The notes: generated by a model from the sequence alone, not told the origin. Counted from the first letter of the stretch, positions 8,244 through 15,071 are shown. The stretch is DNA of 64,000 nt from Arachnia propionica (GCF_003932785.1 NZ_RQYT01000005.1:1-64000), one strand, 5' to 3'. Numbers and translations are program-made.

Positions 8244-9212
8244 GTGGCTGGTTCGGGTGAACACGTCAAGGCGTTGGTGCACAGTCACGCCAGTGGGGAT
8301 GATGATGCCTTCTACTCGGTGGCCCTGCAGGTTGCGGCACAGGCTGCCAGGCAGGGGCATCGTCGACTTGCTGAGGACCTGAAGAAGACCATCGAGGCCT
8401 CACGGACGGATCGTTCCGCGCGGGTGGTGTCCATCGCACAGCCGCGAGGTGAGCTCACGGAACTCGTGATCGCTTCGCACCCTGTCGTCGGGTTGAAGCA
8501 GCTCGTGCTCTCGGAGGAGCTGTCAGCTGAGGTGCAGCGGATCCTTGTGGAGCAGCGGCAGCGGCGTCAGTTGCTCGATCATGGGTTTGATCCGGTGCAT
8601 CGCATCCTGTTGGAGGGACCGCCCGGGACCGGCAAGACCATGACGGCGGCGGTACTGGCCCATGAGTTGTCCCTGCCCTTGTTGACGATCCGTCTGGATG
8701 CGCTGATGAGTAAGTTCATGGGTGAGACGGCGGCCAAGCTGAAGACGGTTTTCGACGCGGTGGTGGATCATCGGGGGGTCTACCTGTTCGACGAACTCGA
8801 TGTTCTGGGTGGCGACAGGTCCAACAGCGATGTCGGGGAGGCCAGAAAGATCCTCAACTCCTTCCTGATGTTCCTGGAGGCCAGTTCCTCGGAGAGTCTG
8901 GTCGTCGCGGCAACCAACCACCGAGCGATTCTCGACAAAGCACTGTTCAGGCGGTTCGACATGGTACTCAACTATGCCTTGCCTGATGCCGGTCAGGCGG
9001 TGGCGGTGATGAAGGGCAGGCTGGGATCGCTGGTCAAGGGGGTTCGCTGGGCAGGGCTGGAACAGCAGATGCAGGGCCTGTCGCACGCCGGGTTGGTGCG
9101 GGCAGCAGAGGATGCGGCCAAGACGGTCATCCTGAACCAAGGGACACGTGTCACCGCCGACGACCTGCATGATGCCCTGCACCAAGCCCACAGGTGGATG
9201 AACGAAGGATGA
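8244..9212 (+). CDS. AAA+ ATPase
   Basis: About 322 residues. An N-terminal helical part (HVKALVHSHASGDDDAFYSVALQVAA) precedes one AAA+ module: Walker A LLEGPPGTGKT, Walker B GVYLFDELDVLG, sensor 1 VVAATNH, arginine-finger region DKALFRRFD. The start is taken as GTG 8244 because GGGGAGGAGG precedes it by 8 bp; an upstream ATG 8187 gives an unlikely Cys/Gly-rich N-terminus. This class is often encoded beside a subtilisin-like protease; no protease gene follows here, a toxin-antitoxin pair does. It may remodel proteins of the element or act in defence; its target is unknown. Confidence 0.75.
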   Translation: MAGSGEHVKALVHSHASGDDDAFYSVALQVAAQAARQGHRRLAEDLKKTIEASRTDRSARVVSIAQPRGELTELVIASHPVVGLKQLVLSEELSAEVQRILVEQRQRRQLLDHGFDPVHRILLEGPPGTGKTMTAAVLAHELSLPLLTIRLDALMSKFMGETAAKLKTVFDAVVDHRGVYLFDELDVLGGDRSNSDVGEARKILNSFLMFLEASSSESLVVAATNHRAILDKALFRRFDMVLNYALPDAGQAVAVMKGRLGSLVKGVRWAGLEQQMQGLSHAGLVRAAEDAAKTVILNQGTRVTADDLHDALHQAHRWMNEG

Positions 9213-9216
9213 GCCA

Positions 9217-9549
9217 TCATCCTGCTCGGCTCACGTATGCCGCCAGGGCGTCACGTACCACGTCTGATTCCTTGCGGTGTTCACGCCTGGCCACCTCTGC
9301 CACACGATCCTTGAGGGCCTGAGGGACCCGGGCTCGCACCACTGGTGAGGCCCCGGAGCCGGTACCGACCCTCGGCCGCCCAGCAACGATGTGGGTCAGT
9401 TCCTCCAGGTCTGCCGTGCCCACTGCGTCCATGAGGCTGCGTCGTGCCTCGTCCGCAGCATCCGCGCCCCGAAGCACGGTGCCGGGCTTCACGGTGAGCT
9501 CGCCGCGCTCAGCGCGTGCCGCCAGCTCGTCATAGCTCGTCGTCATCAT
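9217..9549 (-). CDS. antitoxin with ribbon-helix-helix C-terminus
   Basis: 110 residues. The C-terminal 40 residues (VVRARVPQALKDRVAEVARR, then HRKESDVVRDALAAYV) fit a CopG/Arc ribbon-helix-helix DNA-binding fold; the N-terminal part (MTTSYDELAARAERGELTV) would wrap the toxin. It overlaps the upstream gene by 4 bp, giving the toxin-then-antitoxin order. The likely role is to neutralise the product of 9546-9833 and repress the pair. It converges on the AAA gene with a 4-bp gap. Confidence 0.7.
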   Translation of the reverse strand: MMTTSYDELAARAERGELTVKPGTVLRGADAADEARRSLMDAVGTADLEELTHIVAGRPRVGTGSGASPVVRARVPQALKDRVAEVARREHRKESDVVRDALAAYVSRAG

Positions 9550-9833
9550 GTTGTTGTCCCTTCGTCGAGGAGGTGTCGGAACAGGTCGCTGAGAGGCATC
9601 GCGTGGAAGATCACGATGGTTCGAGGTGGGCGATGTGCCGCGATCACCTCGATGTAGTCATCAGTTTGTGCGTGGGGGTGCCCGACATAGACCTTCGTGA
9701 CCTCTCCCGGCAACCCGTCGATCTCAGCTGATGCCTCCGCGTGCATGATCGCGTAGAGCGAATCCTCACGGGGCACGCGGTGCTTGTCAGCGCTGTCGGT
9801 GAAGTGAACTCCCACACCAAAAGTGTAGCACAC
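9546..9833 (-). CDS. putative type II toxin
   Basis: 95 residues; pattern HFTDSADKHRVPREDSLYAI, then VYVGHPHAQTDDYIEVIAA and TIVIFHAMPLSDLFRHLL, a small alpha/beta protein with conserved His and Arg as in BrnT/RelE-like ribonuclease toxins. I base the toxin call on size, fold-like pattern and tight overlap with an RHH antitoxin. The start is ATG 9833; a GTG eight residues downstream, nearer the conserved HFTD, is possible. It would stabilise the element by post-segregational killing. Confidence 0.55.
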   Translation of the reverse strand: MCYTFGVGVHFTDSADKHRVPREDSLYAIMHAEASAEIDGLPGEVTKVYVGHPHAQTDDYIEVIAAHRPPRTIVIFHAMPLSDLFRHLLDEGTTT

Positions 9834-10021
9834 AAAGCGGCCACAGCTCGCCGGTCAGGGTGGCGGTGTGTCTGGCGCGTTCCAGTAACGGCCGATAACG
9901 AACCACCCCAGCGACACCCTCGACACCCCCAACCCGCCCTTCCACAGGCGACCCAAAAACCCGTCCCACAGCCTCAGTGACCCGAAAGCCCGGATCAAGC
10001 CTTTCTGAGTCGACCCCGGTT

Positions 10022-10057
10022 GTCAGCGCATCAACTGCTGTCAGTGCAGTCAGCGCA
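10022..10057 (+). repeat. 9-bp repeat cluster D (4 units, intergenic)
   Basis: GTCAGCGCA, TCAACTGCT, GTCAGTGCA, GTCAGCGCA: the same unit as clusters A and C, here in apparently non-coding DNA. Confidence 0.7.
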
Positions 10058-10084
10058 GAGGCCGAAGGGGTGCTGTGACAACGT

Positions 10085-10116
10085 GTGGGCCCGGGAACGC
10101 TCGTCCCCGGGCCCAC
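10085..10116 (-). terminator. strong GC hairpin, probable terminator
   Basis: GTGGGCCCGGG (10085-10095) pairs perfectly with CCCGGGCCCAC (10106-10116) around a 10-base loop. It lies 35 bp downstream of the stop codon of the minus-strand secreted-protein gene. No U-run follows, as is common in actinobacteria. Confidence 0.55.
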
Positions 10117-10150
10117 GTGTCGTCAGGTGGGACGCACGGTGCTCCATGGA

Positions 10151-10585
10151 TCATGCGTAGCGGGTCCAGGTGCAGGTCCACTGGCAGCTGACGCCCCAGT
10201 CTTCCATAGGCCCATTGGAAGGAAAGACCTGTATGAGAGCCCCGATGGGGGTGCTGCCGGGGGCAGAAACCTGTCTTGAGTAGGACCAGCGGGTGTGATC
10301 CCACTCAGGGATAGTCCAAGAAGTTCCGGCGTAAATGCTCTTGGCAGTAGTGATGGCTGGTCCGTACCACTCGATCCAGTTGGTGCCACAGTTCCTGCTG
10401 TAGACCACGGAGGCGGTGCCGCCTGCCATGTTCTGGCGGGAGATCACCACCGCGTTCCGTCCACAGCCAGTGGGGTAGGGGAGGGTGTTGTGGTGGTGGG
10501 GGGCGGCTTGGGCTGTGCCGGGGTTCGTGAACAGGAGTCCGCAGGCCAGGGCGAGAGTGGCCAGCACGGAGATGATGCGACGCAT
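10151..10585 (-). CDS. small secreted protein (DUF2690-like)
   Basis: 144 residues from ATG 10585, preceded by AAGGAGGA. It has a Sec signal peptide (MRRIISVLATLALACGLLF...AQA). The mature part has four Cys and the pattern GCGRNAVVISRQ...ASVVYSRNCGTNWIEWYG, resembling the actinobacterial DUF2690 family of exported proteins, though I cannot confirm membership. It is the only single-gene secreted unit inside the element and has its own hairpin terminator. A surface or mating-pair role is possible but not shown. Confidence 0.65.
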   Translation of the reverse strand: MRRIISVLATLALACGLLFTNPGTAQAAPHHHNTLPYPTGCGRNAVVISRQNMAGGTASVVYSRNCGTNWIEWYGPAITTAKSIYAGTSWTIPEWDHTRWSYSRQVSAPGSTPIGALIQVFPSNGPMEDWGVSCQWTCTWTRYA

Positions 10586-10711
10586 TGTTGTCCTCCTTCG
10601 TTGGATTGTCTGGACGAGCGCATCGTGGCAGCACCGCCGGGATGCTCGGGCAGGAACCGTCAGAAACTGACAAACATTCAATTAACCGGCGTCGTCTTGT
10701 TGTAGCGCGGG

Positions 10712-10765
10712 TTGTTTCCTGTTTCTGCTCGTGGTAACATAGGAAACAGGAAACACTGTTACCAC
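10712..10765 (+). promoter_or_regulatory. kfrA promoter with two interleaved palindromes
   Basis: -35 TTGTTT (10712-10717) and -10 TAACAT (10735-10740) are 17 bp apart. Two perfect inverted repeats are interleaved over it: IR1 TGTTTCCTGTTTC (10713-10725) with GAAACAGGAAACA (10743-10755), and IR2 GTGGTAACA (10731-10739) with TGTTACCAC (10757-10765). The left arms cover the -35 and -10 and the right arms the transcription start, as expected for an autoregulatory operator. In RNA the same arrangement could fold as a pseudoknot. Confidence 0.75.
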
Positions 10766-10786
10766 CATTACCAAAGGGGTTCGATC

Positions 10787-11467
10787 ATGTCCGATGCCAC
10801 CACTGGACCGGAGGAGCGTGCGCGGCGGGCGGCCGAGCAGGTCGCAGCGCAGGGGGAGCGGGTGACGGCCCGCGCCATCAGAGAAGCGGCGGGGGTGAGG
10901 ATGGCTGTCGCCGCCGCTGTGGCGCGGGAGTGGAACGAGCAGCAGGAGAAGTCTCAGGAGGTGCCGCCCATGCCCGAGGCGGTGCAGCTCCGGGCCGTCG
11001 GGATCTGGCGTGAGGCCGTCGTGGCAGCGCGTGCTGAGCACGAGGCCGAACGTGAAGGTTTGACCGCGCAGGTCGCCGAGGCCCAGGCCGAGACTCGTGA
11101 GCTGGAGACAGCTCTGGATGCGGCTGAGGCCCAGGCCGAGCAGCGTGGCCGCGAGGTCGAGGACCTCCAGGCTCAACTCCAGGGCCAACGATCCCGCGCT
11201 GACCGGGCGGAGGCCCAGAGCGAACAGCTCACGGCCCAGCTCGAGCAGCTCCGCGCCGAGCTCGAGCAGCTCCGCGACCAGGTCCAGGAGCAGCGGTCCC
11301 GCGCCGACCTGGCAGAGACCCAGGCCGAGCAGTTCCGCGCCGAGGTTGAGGACCTCCAGGCTCAACTCCAGGGCCAACGATCCCGCGCTGACCGGGCGGA
11401 GGCCCAGAGCGAACAGCTCACGGCCCAGCTCGAACAGCTCCGCACCGAGCTGAACAAGGCGAAGTAA
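10787..11467 (+). CDS. kfrA: KfrA-like DNA-binding coiled-coil protein
   Basis: 226 residues, ATG 10787 after AAAGGGG. Residues 1-60 are a predicted helix-turn-helix (GERVTARAIREAAGVRMAVA) as in KfrA N-terminal domains; residues 85-226 are a heptad-rich Glu/Gln/Arg coiled coil. KfrA proteins of plasmids bind palindromes in their own promoter, repress it and support stable inheritance through their long coil. The interleaved palindromes directly upstream fit. The coil contains a 189-bp (63-residue, nine-heptad) internal duplication: 11160-11254 and 11349-11443 are almost identical in DNA, so the duplication is recent. Confidence 0.8.
   Translation: MSDATTGPEERARRAAEQVAAQGERVTARAIREAAGVRMAVAAAVAREWNEQQEKSQEVPPMPEAVQLRAVGIWREAVVAARAEHEAEREGLTAQVAEAQAETRELETALDAAEAQAEQRGREVEDLQAQLQGQRSRADRAEAQSEQLTAQLEQLRAELEQLRDQVQEQRSRADLAETQAEQFRAEVEDLQAQLQGQRSRADRAEAQSEQLTAQLEQLRTELNKAK
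11160..11450 (+). repeat. 189-bp period internal duplication in kfrA
   Basis: About 95 bp starting at 11160 recurs from 11349 with only isolated changes (for example cgag to ttgag at the start, gag to gaa near the end). The period is exactly 189 bp, preserving frame and heptad phase. Confidence 0.8.
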
Positions 11468-11504
11468 ACTGTGGGGGAGTGGCCCCTGTGAAGGAGAGCG
11501 CGAG

Positions 11505-11756
11505 ATGAGTGACTATCTGATGTCCTTCGACATCATGAAGGAGATGGCGACCCGGGTGTGTGGCCGCTACATCGCTTGGGCGAACCAGGCCACGGATCCA
11601 GCGGTCAAGCAGCACTGGATGAACCAGGCCAGTCAGGTCACAAAGGGGGTGCAGCAGGTCCGGGCGCACGACGTGGAGGCGATCGCCGCCAAGCGTGAGG
11701 AGCTGCGGCAGCTGTTTCGCTCCATGCCGGTTGAAGCCCCAGCCGTCGCTGCATGA
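11505..11756 (+). CDS. small helical protein upstream of zeta toxin (possible antitoxin)
   Basis: 83 residues, ATG 11505 preceded by AAGGAGAG. Predicted all-helical, with a mixed charged C-terminal half. It overlaps the zeta-like kinase gene by 4 bp (ATGA), the arrangement of epsilon-zeta and PezA-PezT modules, in which the first gene encodes a helical antitoxin that blocks the ATP site. Sequence similarity to known epsilon proteins is not evident to me, so the antitoxin role rests on position and size. Confidence 0.55.
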   Translation: MSDYLMSFDIMKEMATRVCGRYIAWANQATDPAVKQHWMNQASQVTKGVQQVRAHDVEAIAAKREELRQLFRSMPVEAPAVAA

Positions 11757-12787
11757 GTGACCTGTCACCGCAGCAGCTCCAGGAACTGTTCACCAACCAG
11801 GTCATCCCCTACCTCGAGGAGATCCGTAACCCGGAACGCCCCGAGGTAGGGGATCGTCCTTGGTTCGTGTGTGTGGGTGGACAACCAGGTGCCGGGAAGA
11901 CCGCAGCGGTCGATGCCAGCGGCCAAGCCCACCGGGGATCAGTGATCGTCAACGGCGACGATCTCCGACGGTTCCACCCAGCCTACGAACACACCATGAC
12001 CACCAACCCGTTGGCAATGCCCGATGTCACTGCCCAGGCAATCGGACAGTGGGTCGTGATGGCCAGCCACTGGCTGCGCGAGCAACGGATCTCCGCCATC
12101 GTGGAGAGCACCCTCCGGCAGAAGGACTTCCTCCTCGAGGAACTCGCCGCCTACCGTGAAGCAGGCTACGGCACAGAACTGCGCGTGGTCGCCGTCCCGC
12201 TGGAAGTGTCCCGGCTGGGCACACTCGCCCGCTACGTCGGCCAGGCCCAGGAGTTCGGCGCGGGTCGAGCCGTCACCGCCCAGGGCCACGACGACCGCGC
12301 TGCCATGGTCCCGGCCACTGTTGAAGCCCTGGTGGCTTCCAGCCAACTGGATCGTCTCGTGATCCAGGACCGTGACGGCCGAGTCTTCCTCGACGTCTCC
12401 GCCAGTGGGCCGAGCTTTGCGGCTCGAGCCCGTGAGGTGGTCGACCAGGCCCGCGACGTGACGTCGATGACCCCAGAACAGGCCCGGGCCTGGTTCCAGG
12501 CCGCAACCATCACCCTCAAGGCCTTGAAGGACGTGCCGTTGGACCAGGACCTCCTGAAGGTCTCCTCCCGGCTGGCCACCCGCGACGCGACGGCGATCGC
12601 GGCCACGGCATGGCCGACGGAGCCCAACAAGCAGCGCCATCAGATCGATGCTCTGCAGAGGCATCACTGGGCAGCAGTACGGGCAGCCACCATCACCCGC
12701 CCGTCGTCGAGGGCGACGGCTCCCAGGGCCCAGCATCGTCCGGCTCCACCGCGTCCTGACCGCGGCCGCGGTGGGCTGGAGCGTTGA
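11753..12787 (+). CDS. zeta-type toxin kinase with C-terminal extension
   Basis: 344 residues. Residues 35-220 match the zeta toxin/PezT kinase: Walker A VCVGGQPGAGKTAAV, VIVNGDDLRRFHP (substrate-binding Asp), then IVESTLRQKDFLLEEL and LRVVAVPLEVSRLGTLARY. Zeta toxins phosphorylate UDP-N-acetylglucosamine and so poison wall synthesis. The C-terminal 90-100 residues (VVDQARDVTSMTPEQARAWF to QRHHWAAV) are an added domain, and it is homologous to almost the whole product of the next gene. A basic tail follows. The domain may bind the neighbour, the antitoxin, or a transfer component. Confidence 0.8.
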   Translation: MSDLSPQQLQELFTNQVIPYLEEIRNPERPEVGDRPWFVCVGGQPGAGKTAAVDASGQAHRGSVIVNGDDLRRFHPAYEHTMTTNPLAMPDVTAQAIGQWVVMASHWLREQRISAIVESTLRQKDFLLEELAAYREAGYGTELRVVAVPLEVSRLGTLARYVGQAQEFGAGRAVTAQGHDDRAAMVPATVEALVASSQLDRLVIQDRDGRVFLDVSASGPSFAARAREVVDQARDVTSMTPEQARAWFQAATITLKALKDVPLDQDLLKVSSRLATRDATAIAATAWPTEPNKQRHQIDALQRHHWAAVRAATITRPSSRATAPRAQHRPAPPRPDRGRGGLER

Positions 12788-12819
12788 ACGCACCCCACCC
12801 CCAGGAAGGAGACCAGGTC

Positions 12820-13218
12820 ATGAGTGAACACCCAAGCCTTGAGGTTCTTGTCGACCAGGCACGCGACGCGGCCGCACTCACCCAGGAGGAGGCCCAGCGC
12901 TGGTTTCACCACATGGAGGCAGCCCTCGAGGCCCTCGAACAGGCCCCGCCTGAGGATGTCCTGCGCAGACTGGAAGCCGTGACGTCGTGGAAGGTCCTTT
13001 CGATTGCCTGTCAGGCATGGCCAGATGAGCCACGGCGGGCGTTGGAGTGGAGGAGGAAGCTGCATAGGCTCTACTGGGAAGCCGTTCAGCGGGTGACTCC
13101 ACAGCAGCAGGACCAACAACAACGACAGATGCGGGCCGATGAAGCACGGCACCGGATGCATCATGACGACTACTACCACCACCATGAGACTGGACACAGT
13201 CGAGGCATCGGACTGTGA
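12820..13218 (+). CDS. free-standing copy of the zeta C-terminal domain
   Basis: 132 residues from ATG 12820 (AGGAAGGAGA upstream). Residues 8-90 align with the C-terminal domain of the preceding kinase: LVDQARDAAALTQEEAQRWF against VVDQARDVTSMTPEQARAWF, a shared ACQAWPDEP/ATAWPTEP motif and the ending YWEAV/HWAAV. The last 40 residues are Gln- and His-rich (QQQDQQQRQM, then HHDDYYHHHETGH), which may bind metal. It overlaps the resolvase start by 4 bp. Plausible as an immunity or adaptor protein competing with the toxin domain; function unknown. Confidence 0.65.
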   Translation: MSEHPSLEVLVDQARDAAALTQEEAQRWFHHMEAALEALEQAPPEDVLRRLEAVTSWKVLSIACQAWPDEPRRALEWRRKLHRLYWEAVQRVTPQQQDQQQRQMRADEARHRMHHDDYYHHHETGHSRGIGL

Positions 13219-13775
13219 GCAGCATCATCGGCTACGCCCGCGTCTCAACCCGGGAACAGAACCCGGAGGCGCAACGGGCAGAGCTCGAGGCCGCGGGGGC
13301 GGTGAAGGTGTTCACCGATCACGGTCACTCTTCCCGCACAGTGGACCGTCCGCAGTGGAGCGCCTGTCTGGATTACCTCCGCCCTGGTGACACGCTGCTG
13401 GTGCGGGCCCTGGACCGGATTGCCGGCACGGAGCGGATCGCGCTCGAGGTGATCCGGGATCTCGCCGACCGTGGGGTCCGGTTGCGCAGCCTCACCGAGC
13501 CCGCCCTCGACGTCGATGCCTCCACACCGATGGGGCAGGCGATCATCGGGATCATGGCCGTCCTCGCGCAGCTCCGCGTCGACACGATCCGCGAAAACAC
13601 CATCCGCGGCCTCGCGCATGCCCGGGCCCAGGGACGCATCGGCGGCCGCCCCACCGTGATGACACTCGAGCGCCTCGAGGCCGCCCAGACACTCCGCGCT
13701 GAAGGGCACTCGTTGGCGCAGATCGCCCGCATCCTCCAGGTCAGCAAATCATCAGTGCAGCGCGCCCTCGCCTAA
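13215..13775 (+). CDS. small serine recombinase (resolvase/invertase type)
   Basis: 186 residues, GTG start overlapping the previous stop. Catalytic motif IIGYARVSTREQNPEAQ with the nucleophilic Ser, DRIAG, the long E-helix and a C-terminal helix-turn-helix (HSLAQIARILQVSKSSVQRA). This is full length for the Tn3-resolvase/Hin class. In a plasmid-like element its normal job is to resolve multimers of the circular form; no inverted repeats flanking an invertible segment were noticed nearby. Confidence 0.88.
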   Translation: MSSIIGYARVSTREQNPEAQRAELEAAGAVKVFTDHGHSSRTVDRPQWSACLDYLRPGDTLLVRALDRIAGTERIALEVIRDLADRGVRLRSLTEPALDVDASTPMGQAIIGIMAVLAQLRVDTIRENTIRGLAHARAQGRIGGRPTVMTLERLEAAQTLRAEGHSLAQIARILQVSKSSVQRALA

Positions 13776-13789
13776 CACCCAACCGGGCG

Positions 13790-14275
13790 TCACCAGAGCC
13801 GTTCTTGGAGTCGATCGACGTCACCCATTCCGTCGTCGATCACCGTGGCAAGATCTGCCCTGGTCTTTGCGGCGTCGCGGAGTGCTTCAGCGCGGCCGCG
13901 TGCTCCACGGAGGTCACGCAGCGGCGACCCCGGGATGTCTCGCCGCGCCACCCATTCACGTCGATTCGACGTTGCCGTCCCGACGCGAAGATGGGACGGG
14001 TTTTGGCAGATCGGGTTGTCGCAGTCGTGCGAGACGACATCCGGCATGGTGGTGACGACCTGGTGGTGCTCGAGTTGATCGATGAGCCACGCGAACCGAT
14101 GCGCGATCACCACCAGGTCATCGTGGATCCAGAACCGGCCGTGACCTTTCCCTGAGATGGCTCCGGTCCACAGCCAGCACTCCAGGTCAGGACTGCGATG
14201 GATCTTCGCCTGAAACCTCGTCACTACTGTCGGGTTCTGTGCTGCTGTTGTCAGCTCCGTCAGGCGTTCTGTCAT
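13790..14275 (-). CDS. HNH endonuclease
   Basis: 161 residues from ATG 14275. The HNH core is visible: FQAKIHRSPDLECWLWTGAI, GHGRFW, VIAHRFAWL and SHDCDNPICQNPSHLRVG, the zinc-binding C-x4-C and the His/Asn nuclease residues. It resembles phage and mobile-element HNH nucleases. It runs opposite to the resolvase, and its start lies inside the 3' part of the next upstream gene (89-bp overlap), so the two are co-transcribed. Whether it nicks at oriT, homes or defends cannot be read from sequence. Confidence 0.78.
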   Translation of the reverse strand: MTERLTELTTAAQNPTVVTRFQAKIHRSPDLECWLWTGAISGKGHGRFWIHDDLVVIAHRFAWLIDQLEHHQVVTTMPDVVSHDCDNPICQNPSHLRVGTATSNRREWVARRDIPGSPLRDLRGARGRAEALRDAAKTRADLATVIDDGMGDVDRLQERLW

Positions 14276-14549
14276 CGTCGCTGTCCTCAGTCTCGGATGC
14301 TGCCTCAGGGGTGAGGCGTTTCCGCGTCGGAATCTCGCGAAGGTCCAGGTCGAGTCGTTGCGCAATCTCGGAGCGACGGAGCCCCTCGTCGTAGAGCTTC
14401 AGCACGACGGTGTTGCGCTCTGCTTCGAGGGCGGCGATCTTGTCGGTGAGCACGAGGTGTTCGACCGCAAGATTCTCGAGGCGTCGTTCGCGTTCGGCGA
14501 AAGAGCTGCTGCGTCCGCGCACGGCGATGCGTGCGCTGGTCTTCGTCAT
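14187..14549 (-). CDS. small DNA-binding-like protein beside oriT
   Basis: 120 residues from ATG 14549; a GTG 12 bp upstream is possible. The basic N-terminus is followed by a helical region with a helix-turn-helix-like end (VVLKLYDEGLRRSEIAQRLD), then an acidic Asp/Ser/Glu tail. It reads away from the putative oriT immediately upstream, the usual place for an oriT accessory protein that helps the relaxase open DNA (TraY/MobC-like role). That role is inference from position. Confidence 0.6.
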   Translation of the reverse strand: MTKTSARIAVRGRSSSFAERERRLENLAVEHLVLTDKIAALEAERNTVVLKLYDEGLRRSEIAQRLDLDLREIPTRKRLTPEAASETEDSDDDRTPDGADNSSTEPDSSDEVSGEDPSQS

Positions 14550-14584
14550 CGTTTTCCGCACACATCAAGGATAGCTAGCGTGCT

Positions 14585-14617
14585 GGTTGTGTGTGGCCAT
14601 CGAGGCCACACACAACC
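14585..14617. repeat. hairpin 1, ATCGA loop
   Basis: GGTTGTGTGTGGCC and GGCCACACACAACC form a perfect 14-bp stem around the 5-base loop ATCGA. Confidence 0.9.
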
Positions 14618-14667
14618 ACGTCCCTGGTCGCCTCGAGCGTCTCAGGTTCCCTCTCGCGGGACTGAAT

Positions 14668-14700
14668 CGGGGTGTCGGGCCATCGAGGCCCGCCACCCCG
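14668..14700. repeat. hairpin 2, ATCGA loop
   Basis: CGGGGTGTCGGGCC and GGCCCGCCACCCCG form a 14-bp stem with one mismatch around ATCGA. Confidence 0.88.
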
Positions 14701-14722
14701 CGTTTGCGTTGCCAACTTGTGT

Positions 14723-14803
14723 TGACCGGCTGTCCACAGGGGAACCCTGCCGGTTGGGTGCACCGTGCGCGGGTCAGGCGTGTCCCCTGTGGACAGCCGG
14801 TCA
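14723..14803. repeat. 21-bp perfect inverted repeat with DnaA-box-like arms
   Basis: Arms 14723-14743 and 14783-14803 are exact reverse complements 39 bp apart. Each contains CTGTCCACA (or its complement), one base from the DnaA box TTGTCCACA. Confidence 0.85.
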
Positions 14804-14831
14804 GTTGCCGTCTGGGTGCGGTGCGGCCCAC

Positions 14832-14868
14832 TGTGGTTTTTCCGCCCATCGAGGGCGGAAAAACCACA
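14832..14868. repeat. hairpin 3, ATCGA loop
   Basis: TGTGGTTTTTCCGCCC and GGGCGGAAAAACCACA form a perfect 16-bp stem around ATCGA. Confidence 0.9.
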
Positions 14869-14978
14869 ACCTGTTGTGCCCACTCCTGACGGAGCAGGCA
14901 CAACCCCGGATTGACTCTCCTGCACCGTGTGCAAGCTTCGACCTTGACCCATCACGTGGGAACGCTCCGCGCACCCAC

Positions 14979-15071
14979 GACGGCTGGAGATGCCTGAACC
15001 CCTTCCGAGCAGATTTTGAAGTCGCTACGCTCCCACCCAACCCGGAAGGGGTTCAGGCATCTCCAGCCGTC
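14979..15071. repeat. 28-bp perfect inverted repeat upstream of relaxase
   Basis: Arms 14979-15006 and 15044-15071 are exact reverse complements with a 37-base AT-richer spacer. A candidate nic or relaxase-binding region, or a terminator/attenuator in front of the relaxase gene. Confidence 0.88.

Larger units (their letters stand above)
9834..10150. other. gene-poor stretch between toxin gene and secreted-protein gene
   Basis: 317 bp without a supported gene. It contains the upstream region of the toxin operon, a four-unit 9-bp repeat cluster (10022-10057) and a terminator-like hairpin (10085-10116). A minus-strand frame of 109 codons crosses it but begins inside the hairpin and has no ribosome site, so I do not call it. 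Confidence 0.5.

Noticed and set aside
9787-10116. 109-codon minus-strand frame in the gap before the toxin operon
   Set aside because: Starts inside the terminator hairpin, has no ribosome site and overlaps the toxin promoter region.
13752-13760. Single CAGTGCAGC in the resolvase gene as a seventh repeat cluster
   Set aside because: A lone unit without a 9-bp period; expected by chance.
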